A stretch of 64,000 bases of DNA from DASUVM01 sp963704675. Lineage in GTDB: Bacteria; Patescibacteriota; Saccharimonadia; Saccharimonadales; Saccharimonadaceae. Shown piece by piece: positions 34,381 through 41,592 of this stretch. Positions within the stretch are counted from its first letter, which is position 1. Each line of letters opens with the position of its first letter. Location: positions 248,001 through 312,000 of the forward strand of contig OY969928.1 in NCBI GenBank assembly GCA_963704675.1, given 5' to 3'. The translations under genes were made by a program, and so were the position numbers. The notes beneath the pieces are model-generated. The model did no database searches. It was not told the DNA's origin and was given only the letters and a program-made list of their open reading frames with translations.

Positions 34381-34876
34381 GTTGCATAAACTTAGTGATA
34401 TCGTCGTTTTCATCATAGAAAGCCTGTCGGGTAACGCGTCCAATTGTGTCGTACGCGCAAACGGCGACTCGTCTGTTGTCAAACATCATCAGATCGCCGC
34501 TCGGCAGGTCTATATCTGCAACATCTTGCTTTTCGACGACAAAGATTTGCTCGCCGCCTGGAATGTTGACGTGTTTATAAAACTCAACCTCCCACTCGGT
34601 GTAGAGAGTATACGGCTTTTCAATGATGCGGATACGCCGCATCAACACGCCTGCGTTATGCTTTTCTCGGCACATTTCCAGCCAATCGTTATGTGTAGCT
34701 CGCTTAAGCAACGCGAGGCTTTGCTCTTTATCTCCCGCAAGCCAAGCTCGCAGGGAAGGACTGTCATCTTCGCCAGTGTAATCTTGCAGGACCTCAATTT
34801 TAAACCATTCCTGCTTCATGTCCTGCCAATACTTATCCCAGAGCTTAAGTGCATTATTACGATCGAGAGTTTTCAT
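34334..34876 (-). CDS. DUF6879 family protein
   Basis: A 180-residue protein that follows the DUF6879 pattern of actinobacteria: EWFKIEVLQDY, DSPSLRAWLAG, RRIRIIEKPYTLYTEWEVEFYK in pieces, GEQIFVVEK, DLMMFDNRRVAVCAYD. In actinobacteria these genes usually sit next to a small XRE-type regulator; none is present here. TACGAT (34883-34888, minus strand) ends 6 bases before ATG. Possibly acquired from an actinobacterium. Function unknown. Confidence 0.85.
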   Translation of the reverse strand: MKTLDRNNALKLWDKYWQDMKQEWFKIEVLQDYTGEDDSPSLRAWLAGDKEQSLALLKRATHNDWLEMCREKHNAGVLMRRIRIIEKPYTLYTEWEVEFYKHVNIPGGEQIFVVEKQDVADIDLPSGDLMMFDNRRVAVCAYDTIGRVTRQAFYDENDDITKFMQLKHDLLALARPLQAR

Positions 34877-34973
34877 GTATACATCGTATCAGAATTTGAG
34901 GTTAATAAAGTGAAGCGATCCAGACAGGGTATATGCCATAGTCGTGTAAGGCGAGCCGACGCCGAAGCAAAAC

Positions 34974-35020
34974 AAAAAAGAAGCCTTGCGGTAGGAGCAT
35001 ACTGCTCCGTGCTTGGCTTC
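34974..35020 (-). terminator. Terminator of the CdiA-CT-like nuclease gene
   Basis: GAAGCC (34980-34985) pairs with GGCTTC (35015-35020), with an inner GGAGCA/TGCTCC stem. On the minus strand six T follow. It lies 16 bases after the stop at 35036. Confidence 0.8.
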
Positions 35021-35035
35021 AGTAACTTCATACTA

Positions 35036-35434
35036 TCAAAGTATATCGCTAATGTCAATAACCTGGTGCCTTCGATTAATAAAGAGTATCCTCTTTATAG
35101 TTTTCTGCTGCTTAAGCTTTTGGGCCAAGAACTTTTGTATTGTAGCATCATGAAGCTTGCTCATTCTTCGAGAATCGATAATGACATTGCTGGACTGCTT
35201 TGTGGCTCGTTTCAGGTTGCGCTCGACAGCGGACAATTTATCGGTTTTTGGAGATTTAATCTCGTACAATACGCCATCGATCACAACATCTGCTGTCTTG
35301 GCTTTGTGGTTGTTACTAACAGCAACAAACTCAACGATAAATCCATGTTGAGCAAGAGCATGGGCAGTCTTCAGCTCGTGATCCCATGGAGCAACACTAG
35401 CTGGAATAATCACTTTTCCCGATTTGTGAGACAT
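35036..35434 (-). CDS. CdiA C-terminal-like tRNA nuclease domain, stand-alone
   Basis: About 132 residues from the ATG at 35434; TAAAAT lies 7 bases upstream, and an in-frame ATG at 35443 is possible. It shows the pattern of the CdiA_C tRNase domain: HELKTAHALAQHGF, KTADVVIDGVLYEIKSP (D-x-n-ExK nuclease core), ERNLKRATKQSSNVIID, then a C-terminal strand pair. In contact-dependent inhibition systems this domain is the toxic tip of a large exoprotein with an immunity gene. Here it is alone, without a delivery domain or recognisable immunity protein. It may be an orphan toxin, an element-borne nuclease or a restriction factor. Confidence 0.75.
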   Translation of the reverse strand: MSHKSGKVIIPASVAPWDHELKTAHALAQHGFIVEFVAVSNNHKAKTADVVIDGVLYEIKSPKTDKLSAVERNLKRATKQSSNVIIDSRRMSKLHDATIQKFLAQKLKQQKTIKRILFINRRHQVIDISDIL

Positions 35435-35472
35435 TGCGTCCATTTTACCAAAGGACAGGGCAATAAAGCTAA

Positions 35473-35656
35473 GGGGTTCGAGAACAAGACAAATGCCTCA
35501 AATTTTGAGGTATTTCCGTATCTGTTATTAGGCTTGGCAGGGAGTACGTCCCGCGTTGGAAACCCCTTTCTCTCTGATTTTCTCCTTATAGGCCAGAAAC
35601 TTGAAAAACTTGGGTTCACTTACTACAAGGGCAAGATAATTCTAGTATTGACTTAA
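35473..35656 (+). repeat. Dispersed repeat R8 (tRNA-Trp flank plus type-2 tail)
   Basis: Left part (GGGTTCGAGAACAAGACAAA, hairpin ATGCCTC...GAGGTAT, CGTATCTGTTATTAG, CTTGGCAGGG) is nearly identical to 37033-37100 next to tRNA-Trp. The right part encodes LAGSTSRVGNPFLSDFLLI then GQKLEKLGFTYYKGKIILV and ends TAA at 35654-35656. Confidence 0.82.
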
Positions 35657-35686
35657 TACATACGCTGAGTATACAATGTATGTATT
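35648..35686 (+). promoter_or_regulatory. Promoter and palindromic operator of the RelB/RelE pair
   Basis: TTGACT (35648-35653) and TACAAT (35672-35677) with an 18-bp spacer. AATACATAC (35655-35663) and GTATGTATT (35678-35686) form a perfect 9+9 bp inverted repeat around the -10 box and end directly before the ATG. This suits autorepression by the antitoxin complex. Confidence 0.75.
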
Positions 35687-35971
35687 ATGAGTAACGTGTT
35701 ATTAACTATCAAAACCGATCCAGACACTAAAGAACAGCTCAAAGCCTTTGCGGCAGAGCTAGGCGTATCAAGCACGGCTTTTGTAAACATGGTGGTGAAG
35801 CAAGCGCTTCGTGATCGTCGTGTAGTACTAAGTACCGACTTGGAACCAACTGCCTATTTAGAAGATATTATGCGCAAAGCCGACGCAGATTACGCAGCCG
35901 ATCGCAATATTACGCACACCAAGGATAACAAAGAAGCACTATCGCACTTAGACAGCCTTATGGGCAAGTAG
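35687..35971 (+). CDS. RelB/DinJ-type antitoxin
   Basis: A 94-residue protein. The N-terminal half is a ribbon-helix-helix (LLTIKTDPDTKEQLKAFAAE, LGVSSTAFVNMVVKQAL), the DNA-binding and dimerising module of RelB/DinJ proteins. The C-terminal part should wrap around the toxin. It overlaps repeat R8 only by the promoter. The toxin gene starts 2 bases after the stop codon. Confidence 0.9.
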   Translation: MSNVLLTIKTDPDTKEQLKAFAAELGVSSTAFVNMVVKQALRDRRVVLSTDLEPTAYLEDIMRKADADYAADRNITHTKDNKEALSHLDSLMGK

Positions 35972-35972
35972 T

Positions 35973-36233
35973 ATGAAAGCTGACTTTACCAAGTCGTTCG
36001 ACAAGCAATTTTCAAAGTTGCCACGTAAGCGCCAAGAGCAGGCCAAAGCAGCGATCATATTGTTCTTGCAGGACGTTGCACATCCGGTACTACGTAACCA
36101 CGCCCTGAAAGGCGAATGGAAAGGTTATCACAGCATTAGCGCCGGAGGCGACCTGCGTCTGCATTTTAAGATGATCGACGAGAATACGGTGCTATTTGTG
36201 GCAGTGGGAAGTCATAGCCAGCTATATAAATAG
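35973..36233 (+). CDS. RelE/YafQ-type mRNA interferase toxin
   Basis: An 86-residue protein of typical RelE/YafQ size: FTKSFDKQFSKLPRKRQEQ, NHALKGEWKGYHSISAGGDLRL, FVAVGSHSQLY. The basic residues and the final GSHSxLY match YafQ-like toxins, where the C-terminal His takes part in ribosome-dependent mRNA cleavage. It is coupled to the antitoxin gene before it. Confidence 0.9.
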   Translation: MKADFTKSFDKQFSKLPRKRQEQAKAAIILFLQDVAHPVLRNHALKGEWKGYHSISAGGDLRLHFKMIDENTVLFVAVGSHSQLYK

Positions 36234-36347
36234 GCTTAAGATTTTATTACTACGGTAGAAATTAGGTTTGCTTCTATTATGATAACCTTAACTCTCAACT
36301 GATCACAATATGAATAAAAAACAGGGGCTTGGTATAAGCTAAATAGA

Positions 36348-37021
36348 ATGGCATCTGAGCAACCAACTTATATTATTGTCAGGCTTCCCCGGCAGGCGGA
36401 TGGAAGCAGATAATTTCCAAAATCCAACCGGCATTATCGCTAGAAACTTACACGGTGAACAAATCAATGGCTACGCCATTGATAGTGTTGTCATTGATTG
36501 CGAACTGGAAGAACGATACCAACTCGTACAAGGATTATTTGAAAAACCTCGAGTTCTGGCACTTTCTTTGGGAATGGCGAGCATAAAGGGCTTTAAACTT
36601 GAAAGAACTGCTCGCAATATCATCGATACCATCGACAATCCTACCCAGCTCGGCGGTCCACGACGTCATGTAATACGACCGGAGTCTCCTGACCGGCGAC
36701 TATGCAATATAAGTGATTCAGGTCTAGCTTCAATCTTAAAAAGTTTTCATCAAGCCGGTTTTTGAAGCAGTAATTAGCGATAACGCAGGAACGTTAGGTT
36801 GCAATACTATGGCATTCGCGCTCTATGACTTGCCTACAACATATGACCATATTCCGCGACTTTTTATGCATGTTCCTCAGAACCCGGAATGTGCCATGCA
36901 AACACAGTTGGATACAGGCACTCCAGCTCCAGAGATGCAATTGGATCGTATTGAAAATGGGGTTGTTATTGTTCTTGCAGAGCTAGCCTTGCTGGCTTCT
37001 CAAGCAAGGGAAATGAGATAA
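36348..37021 (+). pseudogene. pcp: Pyroglutamyl-peptidase (peptidase C15) gene with frameshift
   Basis: Two adjoining frames together read like a C15 peptidase of about 215 residues: LLSGFPGR...NPTGIIARNLHGE, LSLGMASIKGFKLERTARNI, then, in another frame, EAVISDNAGTLGCNTMAFALYD (nucleophile Cys) and LFMHVPQNP (His). The frame changes at a run of five T near 36760-36766; four T would restore it. The N-terminus also seems shifted, and the GFEPFGG motif that carries the catalytic Glu of the family is degenerate. The enzyme would remove N-terminal pyroglutamate. It is inactive as written, unless the indel is a sequence error. Confidence 0.75.
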
Positions 37022-37032
37022 TAAGGCGAAAG

Positions 37033-37093
37033 GGTTCGAGAACAAGACAAATGCCTTTAAAATTTGAGGCATTTTCGTATCTGTTACTAAGCT
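37033..37093 (-). terminator. Terminator following tRNA-Trp (source-like copy of the repeat, R9)
   Basis: AAATGCCT (around 37050-37058) pairs with AGGCATTT (around 37067-37074); downstream of the tRNA on the minus strand. The same segment, ending at CTTGGCAGG, recurs in repeats R2 and R8, and its hairpin core in R3, R4, R6 and R7. Confidence 0.75.
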
Positions 37094-37169
37094 TGGCAGG
37101 GGTAGCAGGACTCGAACCTACGACACCTGGTTTTGGAGACCAGTGCTCTACCAGCTGAGCTATACCCCT
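37094..37169 (-). tRNA. trnW: tRNA-Trp (anticodon CCA)
   Basis: 76 nt including an encoded CCA end. The acceptor stem is AGGGGTA/TACCCCT, discriminator G. The anticodon arm CTGGT-CTCCAAA-ACCAG gives anticodon CCA. The T-arm has GGTTCGAGTCC. The D-arm has AGCTCAGCTGGTAGAGC. The gene ends with CCA at 37096-37094, followed by AGC and the repeat/terminator. Confidence 0.95.
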
Positions 37170-37450
37170 ATGCACTGATACTATAACAGAGTAAGGGCTT
37201 GCCAACAAACTCACTCAATTGACTACGCCAGTGTTGCCATTAAGGACTGTTCACGAGCTGTTCAGGTTTGACATAATCACTCTCAATCTCATGCAATGTT
37301 AACCTTGGCTGGGTAAGGATAGAGTTCATCACACTAGCCGTAATCTGTTTAAAGTTATTGCTATTCATCTCACATTGTGATATAAGAGAAAGGCTTGAGT
37401 AGTCGCGCTTGTTCAGTACACTCATAGCTTTTATTCGTTCGGAGGAACAA

Positions 37451-37825
37451 ATGAATTTTGGTCAACCCGACATGCATCTCACTGGCATGGCGGCCACTTA
37501 TCAGCTTGGCCAGGCATTGCGCCAACTGCGGCTCGAGCTTCAGAAGCTCGAGCAACGATACCCTCAGCTGCAAGACGCCTTGCAGGCATACGAGCGTCTC
37601 TGGCAACAGCAGCAAGATGCAAATGTCGATAGCATCGGCTACGACGATCAAACCGGGGTAAAAGAGGATATTGACCGGCTTGCCGAGGAAGCCAAGCAGC
37701 TTCGGCGTGACTTGCTTAACCTAATCAAGCAAGCCGATCCAAAATATCCAGACGAGGTAGAATACGCAGCATACTGCGCTGCCGTTGATGCACAGGCCGC
37801 AGTACTACTGGCAGAGAGTGACTAA
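37451..37825 (+). CDS. Coiled-coil protein, function unknown
   Basis: A 124-residue protein. GGAGG lies 5 bases before the ATG at 37451; an upstream in-frame start is less likely. Residues about 20-110 are a long heptad-rich helix (LGQALRQLRLELQKLEQRY, LAEEAKQLRRDLLNLIKQ). It is somewhat richer in G+C than neighbours, and a strong hairpin (37860-37901) ends the unit. No family is recognised. Confidence 0.72.
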   Translation: MNFGQPDMHLTGMAATYQLGQALRQLRLELQKLEQRYPQLQDALQAYERLWQQQQDANVDSIGYDDQTGVKEDIDRLAEEAKQLRRDLLNLIKQADPKYPDEVEYAAYCAAVDAQAAVLLAESD

Positions 37826-37859
37826 CGACACTATGCCCAGCGGGCTACACGAGCAATCA

Positions 37860-37901
37860 TCCCACCAGGCGCGAGCGCTTGTAATATCACGCCTGGTGGG
37901 A
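37860..37901 (+). terminator. Hairpin after the coiled-coil gene
   Basis: TCCCACCAGGCG (37860-37871) pairs perfectly with CGCCTGGTGGGA (37890-37901). The following GGTTCTC has few T residues. Confidence 0.65.
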
Positions 37902-37979
37902 GGTTCTCAAAATAGACAATTTGTTAATTCGAAAGCTAAGGAATTCATCTACAAATCACTGTCTGCTACAATGGAGAAC

Positions 37980-38633
37980 ATGAAACAGCTTCAATTACCA
38001 GCGCCAACCGTGCTGATTATGATGGGCTTACCAGGGGCAGGTAAAAGCACCTTTGCGCGTCAATTTGCCAAAACCTATGGTTTGCCTTTTATCTCTTTTG
38101 ATAGGATTAGGCACGAACTTTTTAATGAACCGACGTATACTTCAAGCGAACAAGATATTATAAGTCGCATTGCGAGCTATATGACAAGTGAACTATTGCA
38201 TTCACGACATACTTTTATTATCGACGGGCTTTATGCCAACGTCAAAACCAACCGCATGAGTATTCAGCGCCAAGCCCGCGAGAATGGCTTTCGAACACTA
38301 GTTATTTGGGCTCAGGTTGACGGACCGACCGCCAAAATGCGCTCGCTGAAACGCAATAGTAAAAAGCGCGACGATATGTATAATCGTAGTCTCTCTGTAG
38401 CAATTTTCGAAGGCTTAAAGAAGCAGCTGACGCCACCGACAGGCGAAAACTATGTTGTCATTAGCGGCAAACATACGTTTCCTGGCCAGCATAAGGCAGT
38501 TGCTCGTAAGTTATTGCCGCCAGTTATTCAACAAAAGCAAGAAACTGTTAGAAAGGTCATTACACCAACACCGGCTGTTCGCCGTATGAGTGCTCCATCA
38601 CGACCCGAGAACCGCCGCATACAAATTTCCTAA
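37980..38633 (+). CDS. P-loop kinase (predicted nucleoside/zeta-like kinase)
   Basis: A 217-residue protein; the ATG at 37980 is preferred because the -10 box TACAAT (37967-37972) overlaps the upstream ATG. Walker A is GLPGAGKST at about residues 15-23; SFDRIRHELF follows, as in kinases of the AAA_33 (zeta-toxin-like) group; IDGLYANVKTNRM and LVIWAQVDG are the Walker B side and the base-binding strand. The basic C-terminal tail (VRRMSAPSRPENRR) is disordered. It phosphorylates a small molecule of unknown identity. Confidence 0.85.
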   Translation: MKQLQLPAPTVLIMMGLPGAGKSTFARQFAKTYGLPFISFDRIRHELFNEPTYTSSEQDIISRIASYMTSELLHSRHTFIIDGLYANVKTNRMSIQRQARENGFRTLVIWAQVDGPTAKMRSLKRNSKKRDDMYNRSLSVAIFEGLKKQLTPPTGENYVVISGKHTFPGQHKAVARKLLPPVIQQKQETVRKVITPTPAVRRMSAPSRPENRRIQIS

Positions 38634-38641
38634 AACCCTCT

Positions 38642-39346
38642 ATGAAACAAGTCACATTGACGCTTCATGACGGCGAGTTTGGTGTCATACATCTTCGTCG
38701 AATGAAGCAAGCAAAATATATTCGCTTGCGCATTAAAAACGACGGCAACCTTTATATAACTCTGCCATATCGTGCAGCTATTCGACATGCCCAGGAGCTT
38801 TTAGAGCATTCACGAGATAACATTCGCAAAGCTCGTCAGCAGGGTTTTGCCAAGGTAAAACGTTGGCGCGACGGGGAAGTTATTGGGAGCGTTTATAAAC
38901 TGCATATTGTTGCCGACGAAACCACGCAAGGTGTTAAAACACTAGCTCAAAGCACCCAGGCAATTGTTCGCTATAACCCCGCCATTCCGGATACTGAATT
39001 GCAAACTATCGTCAGTAATTTTGCTGCTAAATTGCTTCGCAAACAGGCAATGGCTTATTTGCCTCGCCGGCTCAGAGCACTTGCCGAGCAACACGGCTTT
39101 TCATATAACCGCGTCAGATTTTCGAGTGCTGAAACACGGTGGGGAAGTTGCAGTTCCCAAGGCACAATTAGCCTTAATATTCAGCTGATGGCCTTGTCAC
39201 GCGAGCTTATCGATTATGTCTTGGTTCATGAACTTTGCCATACAAAATACATGAATCACAGTCGTGCTTTTTGGGATTTAGTTGAATCATATCTACCCAA
39301 TTACCGCACGTTGCGTCGTGAAATCAAGCAATTTTCGCCCACTTAA
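38642..39346 (+). CDS. YgjP/SprT-like zinc metallopeptidase (DUF45)
   Basis: A 234-residue protein starting 8 bases after the kinase stop. It has the DUF45/YgjP pattern: RRMKQAKYIRLRIKNDGNLYI in pieces, SSAETRWGSCSSQGTISLN, LIDYVLVHELCHTKYMNHS with the zinc motif HELCH and a third His in NHS, then FWDLVESYLPNY. Members are intracellular minigluzincin-like peptidases of unclear substrate. The stop is 4 bases from the convergent histidine kinase. Confidence 0.92.
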   Translation: MKQVTLTLHDGEFGVIHLRRMKQAKYIRLRIKNDGNLYITLPYRAAIRHAQELLEHSRDNIRKARQQGFAKVKRWRDGEVIGSVYKLHIVADETTQGVKTLAQSTQAIVRYNPAIPDTELQTIVSNFAAKLLRKQAMAYLPRRLRALAEQHGFSYNRVRFSSAETRWGSCSSQGTISLNIQLMALSRELIDYVLVHELCHTKYMNHSRAFWDLVESYLPNYRTLRREIKQFSPT

Positions 39347-39349
39347 TCT

Positions 39350-40999
39350 CTAATTCAGGTCTTTCTTCTTTACATACTTAATTGGCAATTCAAAACCAAA
39401 TTGAGAACCGTGATTAAGGCGGCTTTTAAATTCAATGGCAATGCCTAATTTTGCAGCCAACTTCTTGACAACATATAAACCAAGCCCAGTACCGCTTGTT
39501 TCACGAATTCTATAGTCTTCAGCGCGATAAAATTTCTGGAAGATTTTAGTTTGATCAGTTTTGCTTATACCAATACCCGTATCGCTCACCGCGAGTTTCA
39601 CGCCTTTATCTGATTTATGGCCATGTAATGTCACCGAGCCTTCTTGCGTATACTTGATAGCGTTGGTAAGAAAGTTCTGCAAGATTTCTTCAAGGTATAA
39701 CCTACTTGTTTCAACATGTGGCAAACGGGTTGGTATATCAAGATCTATATGCAAGTTCTTAGCCTTTGCCTCGGGCTCGTACTTCTTGAATAAAGTAAGA
39801 AAAAGCTCATTTAAGTCAATGTCTTCCACCGTGTCACCAACGCCCCGTTCAGCCCGAGAAAGCGTACTGAGATCATTGACCATTTTAGCTAAATAAAGAA
39901 TTTGATCATGAGCAGTTTTAGCAGCTTTTGTTAATACCTCTGGCTCAGCACCACGCGATTGCATAAATAGCAGATTACTAAGACTGCCTTCAGCAATTGT
40001 CACTGGAGTGCGCAGTTCATGGCTGACAACACTAATAAATTCATCGCGTTCTTCTTCAAGTGTTTTTTCTTTGGTAATGTCACGCACAATAAAAATAAAA
40101 CCACGCTCGATGTGCCCTTGATAGCCTGGCCTAATCGGAGCAACACTCACATAAAGACGTATGGTTTCATTATCATTAAACGTATAGGCCAGGTCACTTC
40201 GGCTAAAAACCTGGCGAACGTTTTTAATTTCATCCATCAACCGCACCGCCCGGCCGCTGCGATCCTTCAGGTGCAAAACGTCATCGACGTCTTTATCTAG
40301 TAAACTTTTATTTGTATCGAGTAAGTTTAAAAAAGCTGCGTTATAAATTTTTATTTTGCCCGCCGTGTCCGTGGTCATAACGGCATCGCCCATGCTGTTG
40401 ATAAGTGCCAAGAGCCGCTCGCGCTCAAAGCTTTCTTGATCTTTGCTTGAAGCCAAAGCCTCACGCTCGCGGTCGGTGATACCACGAAACCGAGCAATCA
40501 CATAGCCTATCAACCCAATAACAACGATGGCCTGTAAAATTTCAACACGTTCATTGAACGGCGTTTCGGGGCGAACAATCAATGTTAGGGCACCAGTAAC
40601 AGTTAATAAACCTAGACTCATCCAAAAACCACGCCTTCCGAAATGCAAATCGGCACTTATCATCAGCAAAATCCAAACTGCTAAAAAGGCGCTGAGGAAG
40701 CCCGCGACAAACAGCACAAACAGCATTGTGAGAATGTGAAAGAGAATCTGGAATAATAAACGCGGCACATGCTCAGGCCGCAACTTCAACAGCACGAAAT
40801 AGACGATTGAAACAAGAGAATAAACTGCAGTAATCGCAATCATAAGAAAGTCATCACTATAAAAATCACGATTAATGGAGCCTTCTCGAACCAATAAACC
40901 AACTGGCAATAACACAAGCGGCATTAATGCCGGAGCATTTCGAAAAATAGCAAGCAGCCTTAGGTAACCTTGCCGACTATGCGACTTGTTATGTTTCAT
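39350..40999 (-). CDS. Membrane sensor histidine kinase with PAS domain
   Basis: A 549-residue kinase. Residues about 18-170 contain six hydrophobic helices. A coiled linker and a PAS domain follow (about 195-315: LINSMGDAVMTTDTAGKIKIYNAAFL). The HisKA domain has SVVSHELRTPVTIAEGSL with the phospho-acceptor His. The ATPase has the N box ILQNFLTNAIKYTQ, G1 SDTGIGIS and G2 GTGLGLYVVKKL. It would autophosphorylate in response to a membrane or cytoplasmic signal; no response regulator is adjacent. CATAAT (41007-41012, minus strand) lies 7 bases before ATG: leaderless. Confidence 0.95.
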   Translation of the reverse strand: MKHNKSHSRQGYLRLLAIFRNAPALMPLVLLPVGLLVREGSINRDFYSDDFLMIAITAVYSLVSIVYFVLLKLRPEHVPRLLFQILFHILTMLFVLFVAGFLSAFLAVWILLMISADLHFGRRGFWMSLGLLTVTGALTLIVRPETPFNERVEILQAIVVIGLIGYVIARFRGITDREREALASSKDQESFERERLLALINSMGDAVMTTDTAGKIKIYNAAFLNLLDTNKSLLDKDVDDVLHLKDRSGRAVRLMDEIKNVRQVFSRSDLAYTFNDNETIRLYVSVAPIRPGYQGHIERGFIFIVRDITKEKTLEEERDEFISVVSHELRTPVTIAEGSLSNLLFMQSRGAEPEVLTKAAKTAHDQILYLAKMVNDLSTLSRAERGVGDTVEDIDLNELFLTLFKKYEPEAKAKNLHIDLDIPTRLPHVETSRLYLEEILQNFLTNAIKYTQEGSVTLHGHKSDKGVKLAVSDTGIGISKTDQTKIFQKFYRAEDYRIRETSGTGLGLYVVKKLAAKLGIAIEFKSRLNHGSQFGFELPIKYVKKKDLN

Positions 41000-41071
41000 T
41001 CTCTACATTATGCCACAATCAAAGCTTTTTAAGCATAAGAATGATATTATAAATGCTATTAAGGAGGATTT

Positions 41072-41443
41072 ATGCAATCACCAAAACGCGCAATGTTATA
41101 CGGTATAGGGGTTTGGCTTTTATTGGTCGCCGTTTCAGCTATACTCTTTTCACTTGAGAAACGAGACGATACCTTATTTGAATCGGTTAAGTTTATTAGC
41201 CTCGCCGCTATAGTTGTCGGCTTTTCTACCGCTTATTTAAGAACGTTGAAGAAAAGTTCTGTGAATGAAGGCGTAATCGTTGGTGCACTTTGGTCGGTGA
41301 TTGTTGTTGTACTCGATCTTGGCTTGTATGCCTTTGGCCTTTTTAACATTAGTCTGTTTGATTACTTTAAAGACGTTGCAAGCTCATACATCGTCATGCC
41401 AGTCGTCGGCGGTATCATGATGAGTTCTTTGCGAGGCAAATGA
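41072..41443 (+). CDS. Four-helix membrane protein, function unknown
   Basis: A 123-residue protein with AAGGAGG before ATG. Transmembrane helices near 8-28, 38-56, 68-90 and 100-118. The loop between helices 2 and 3 carries LRTLKKSS. No family is recognised. Its 3' end adjoins the palindromic element copy 2. Confidence 0.75.
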   Translation: MQSPKRAMLYGIGVWLLLVAVSAILFSLEKRDDTLFESVKFISLAAIVVGFSTAYLRTLKKSSVNEGVIVGALWSVIVVVLDLGLYAFGLFNISLFDYFKDVASSYIVMPVVGGIMMSSLRGK

Positions 41444-41457
41444 TAATAGAATAATAG

Positions 41458-41592
41458 ACCTGAATTTCGAAGTCCCCTTCCAGACCACTCTCTTTAAGAA
41501 AAGCTCCACTGGAGCTTTTCTTAAGCATTGGGCTGAAATCGGTTAGTTAAACCGATTTCACACGATCCGGAAGAGGACTTCGAAATTCAGGT
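41458..41592. mobile_element. Palindromic MITE-like element, copy 2
   Basis: 135 bp from ACCTGAATTTCG to CGAAATTCAGGT. The arms pair over more than 20 bp, the first inner hairpin has a 14-bp stem (around 41494-41524), the second is the conserved TGAAATCGGTT...AACCGATTTCA. It ends exactly at the TAG of the glycosyltransferase gene and lies between two convergent genes. No clear flanking duplication here. Confidence 0.8.

Noticed and set aside
34373..35656. Plus-strand ORF of 427 codons
   Set aside because: Mostly antisense to the DUF6879 and nuclease genes; only its last about 45 codons (repeat R8 tail) show coding constraint.
26076..37169. CRISPR array
   Set aside because: Repeats are 1-2.7 kb apart, contain coding tails and are separated by genes, not by short spacers.
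24783..37169. Classical integron
   Set aside because: No intI gene is in the window, and the AGTTTGGT/ACCAAACT stems do not satisfy the attC core consensus GTTRRRY; gene orientation is mixed.
36966..37214. Minus-strand ORF of 82 codons across tRNA-Trp
   Set aside because: It is the translation of the tRNA gene and its terminator.
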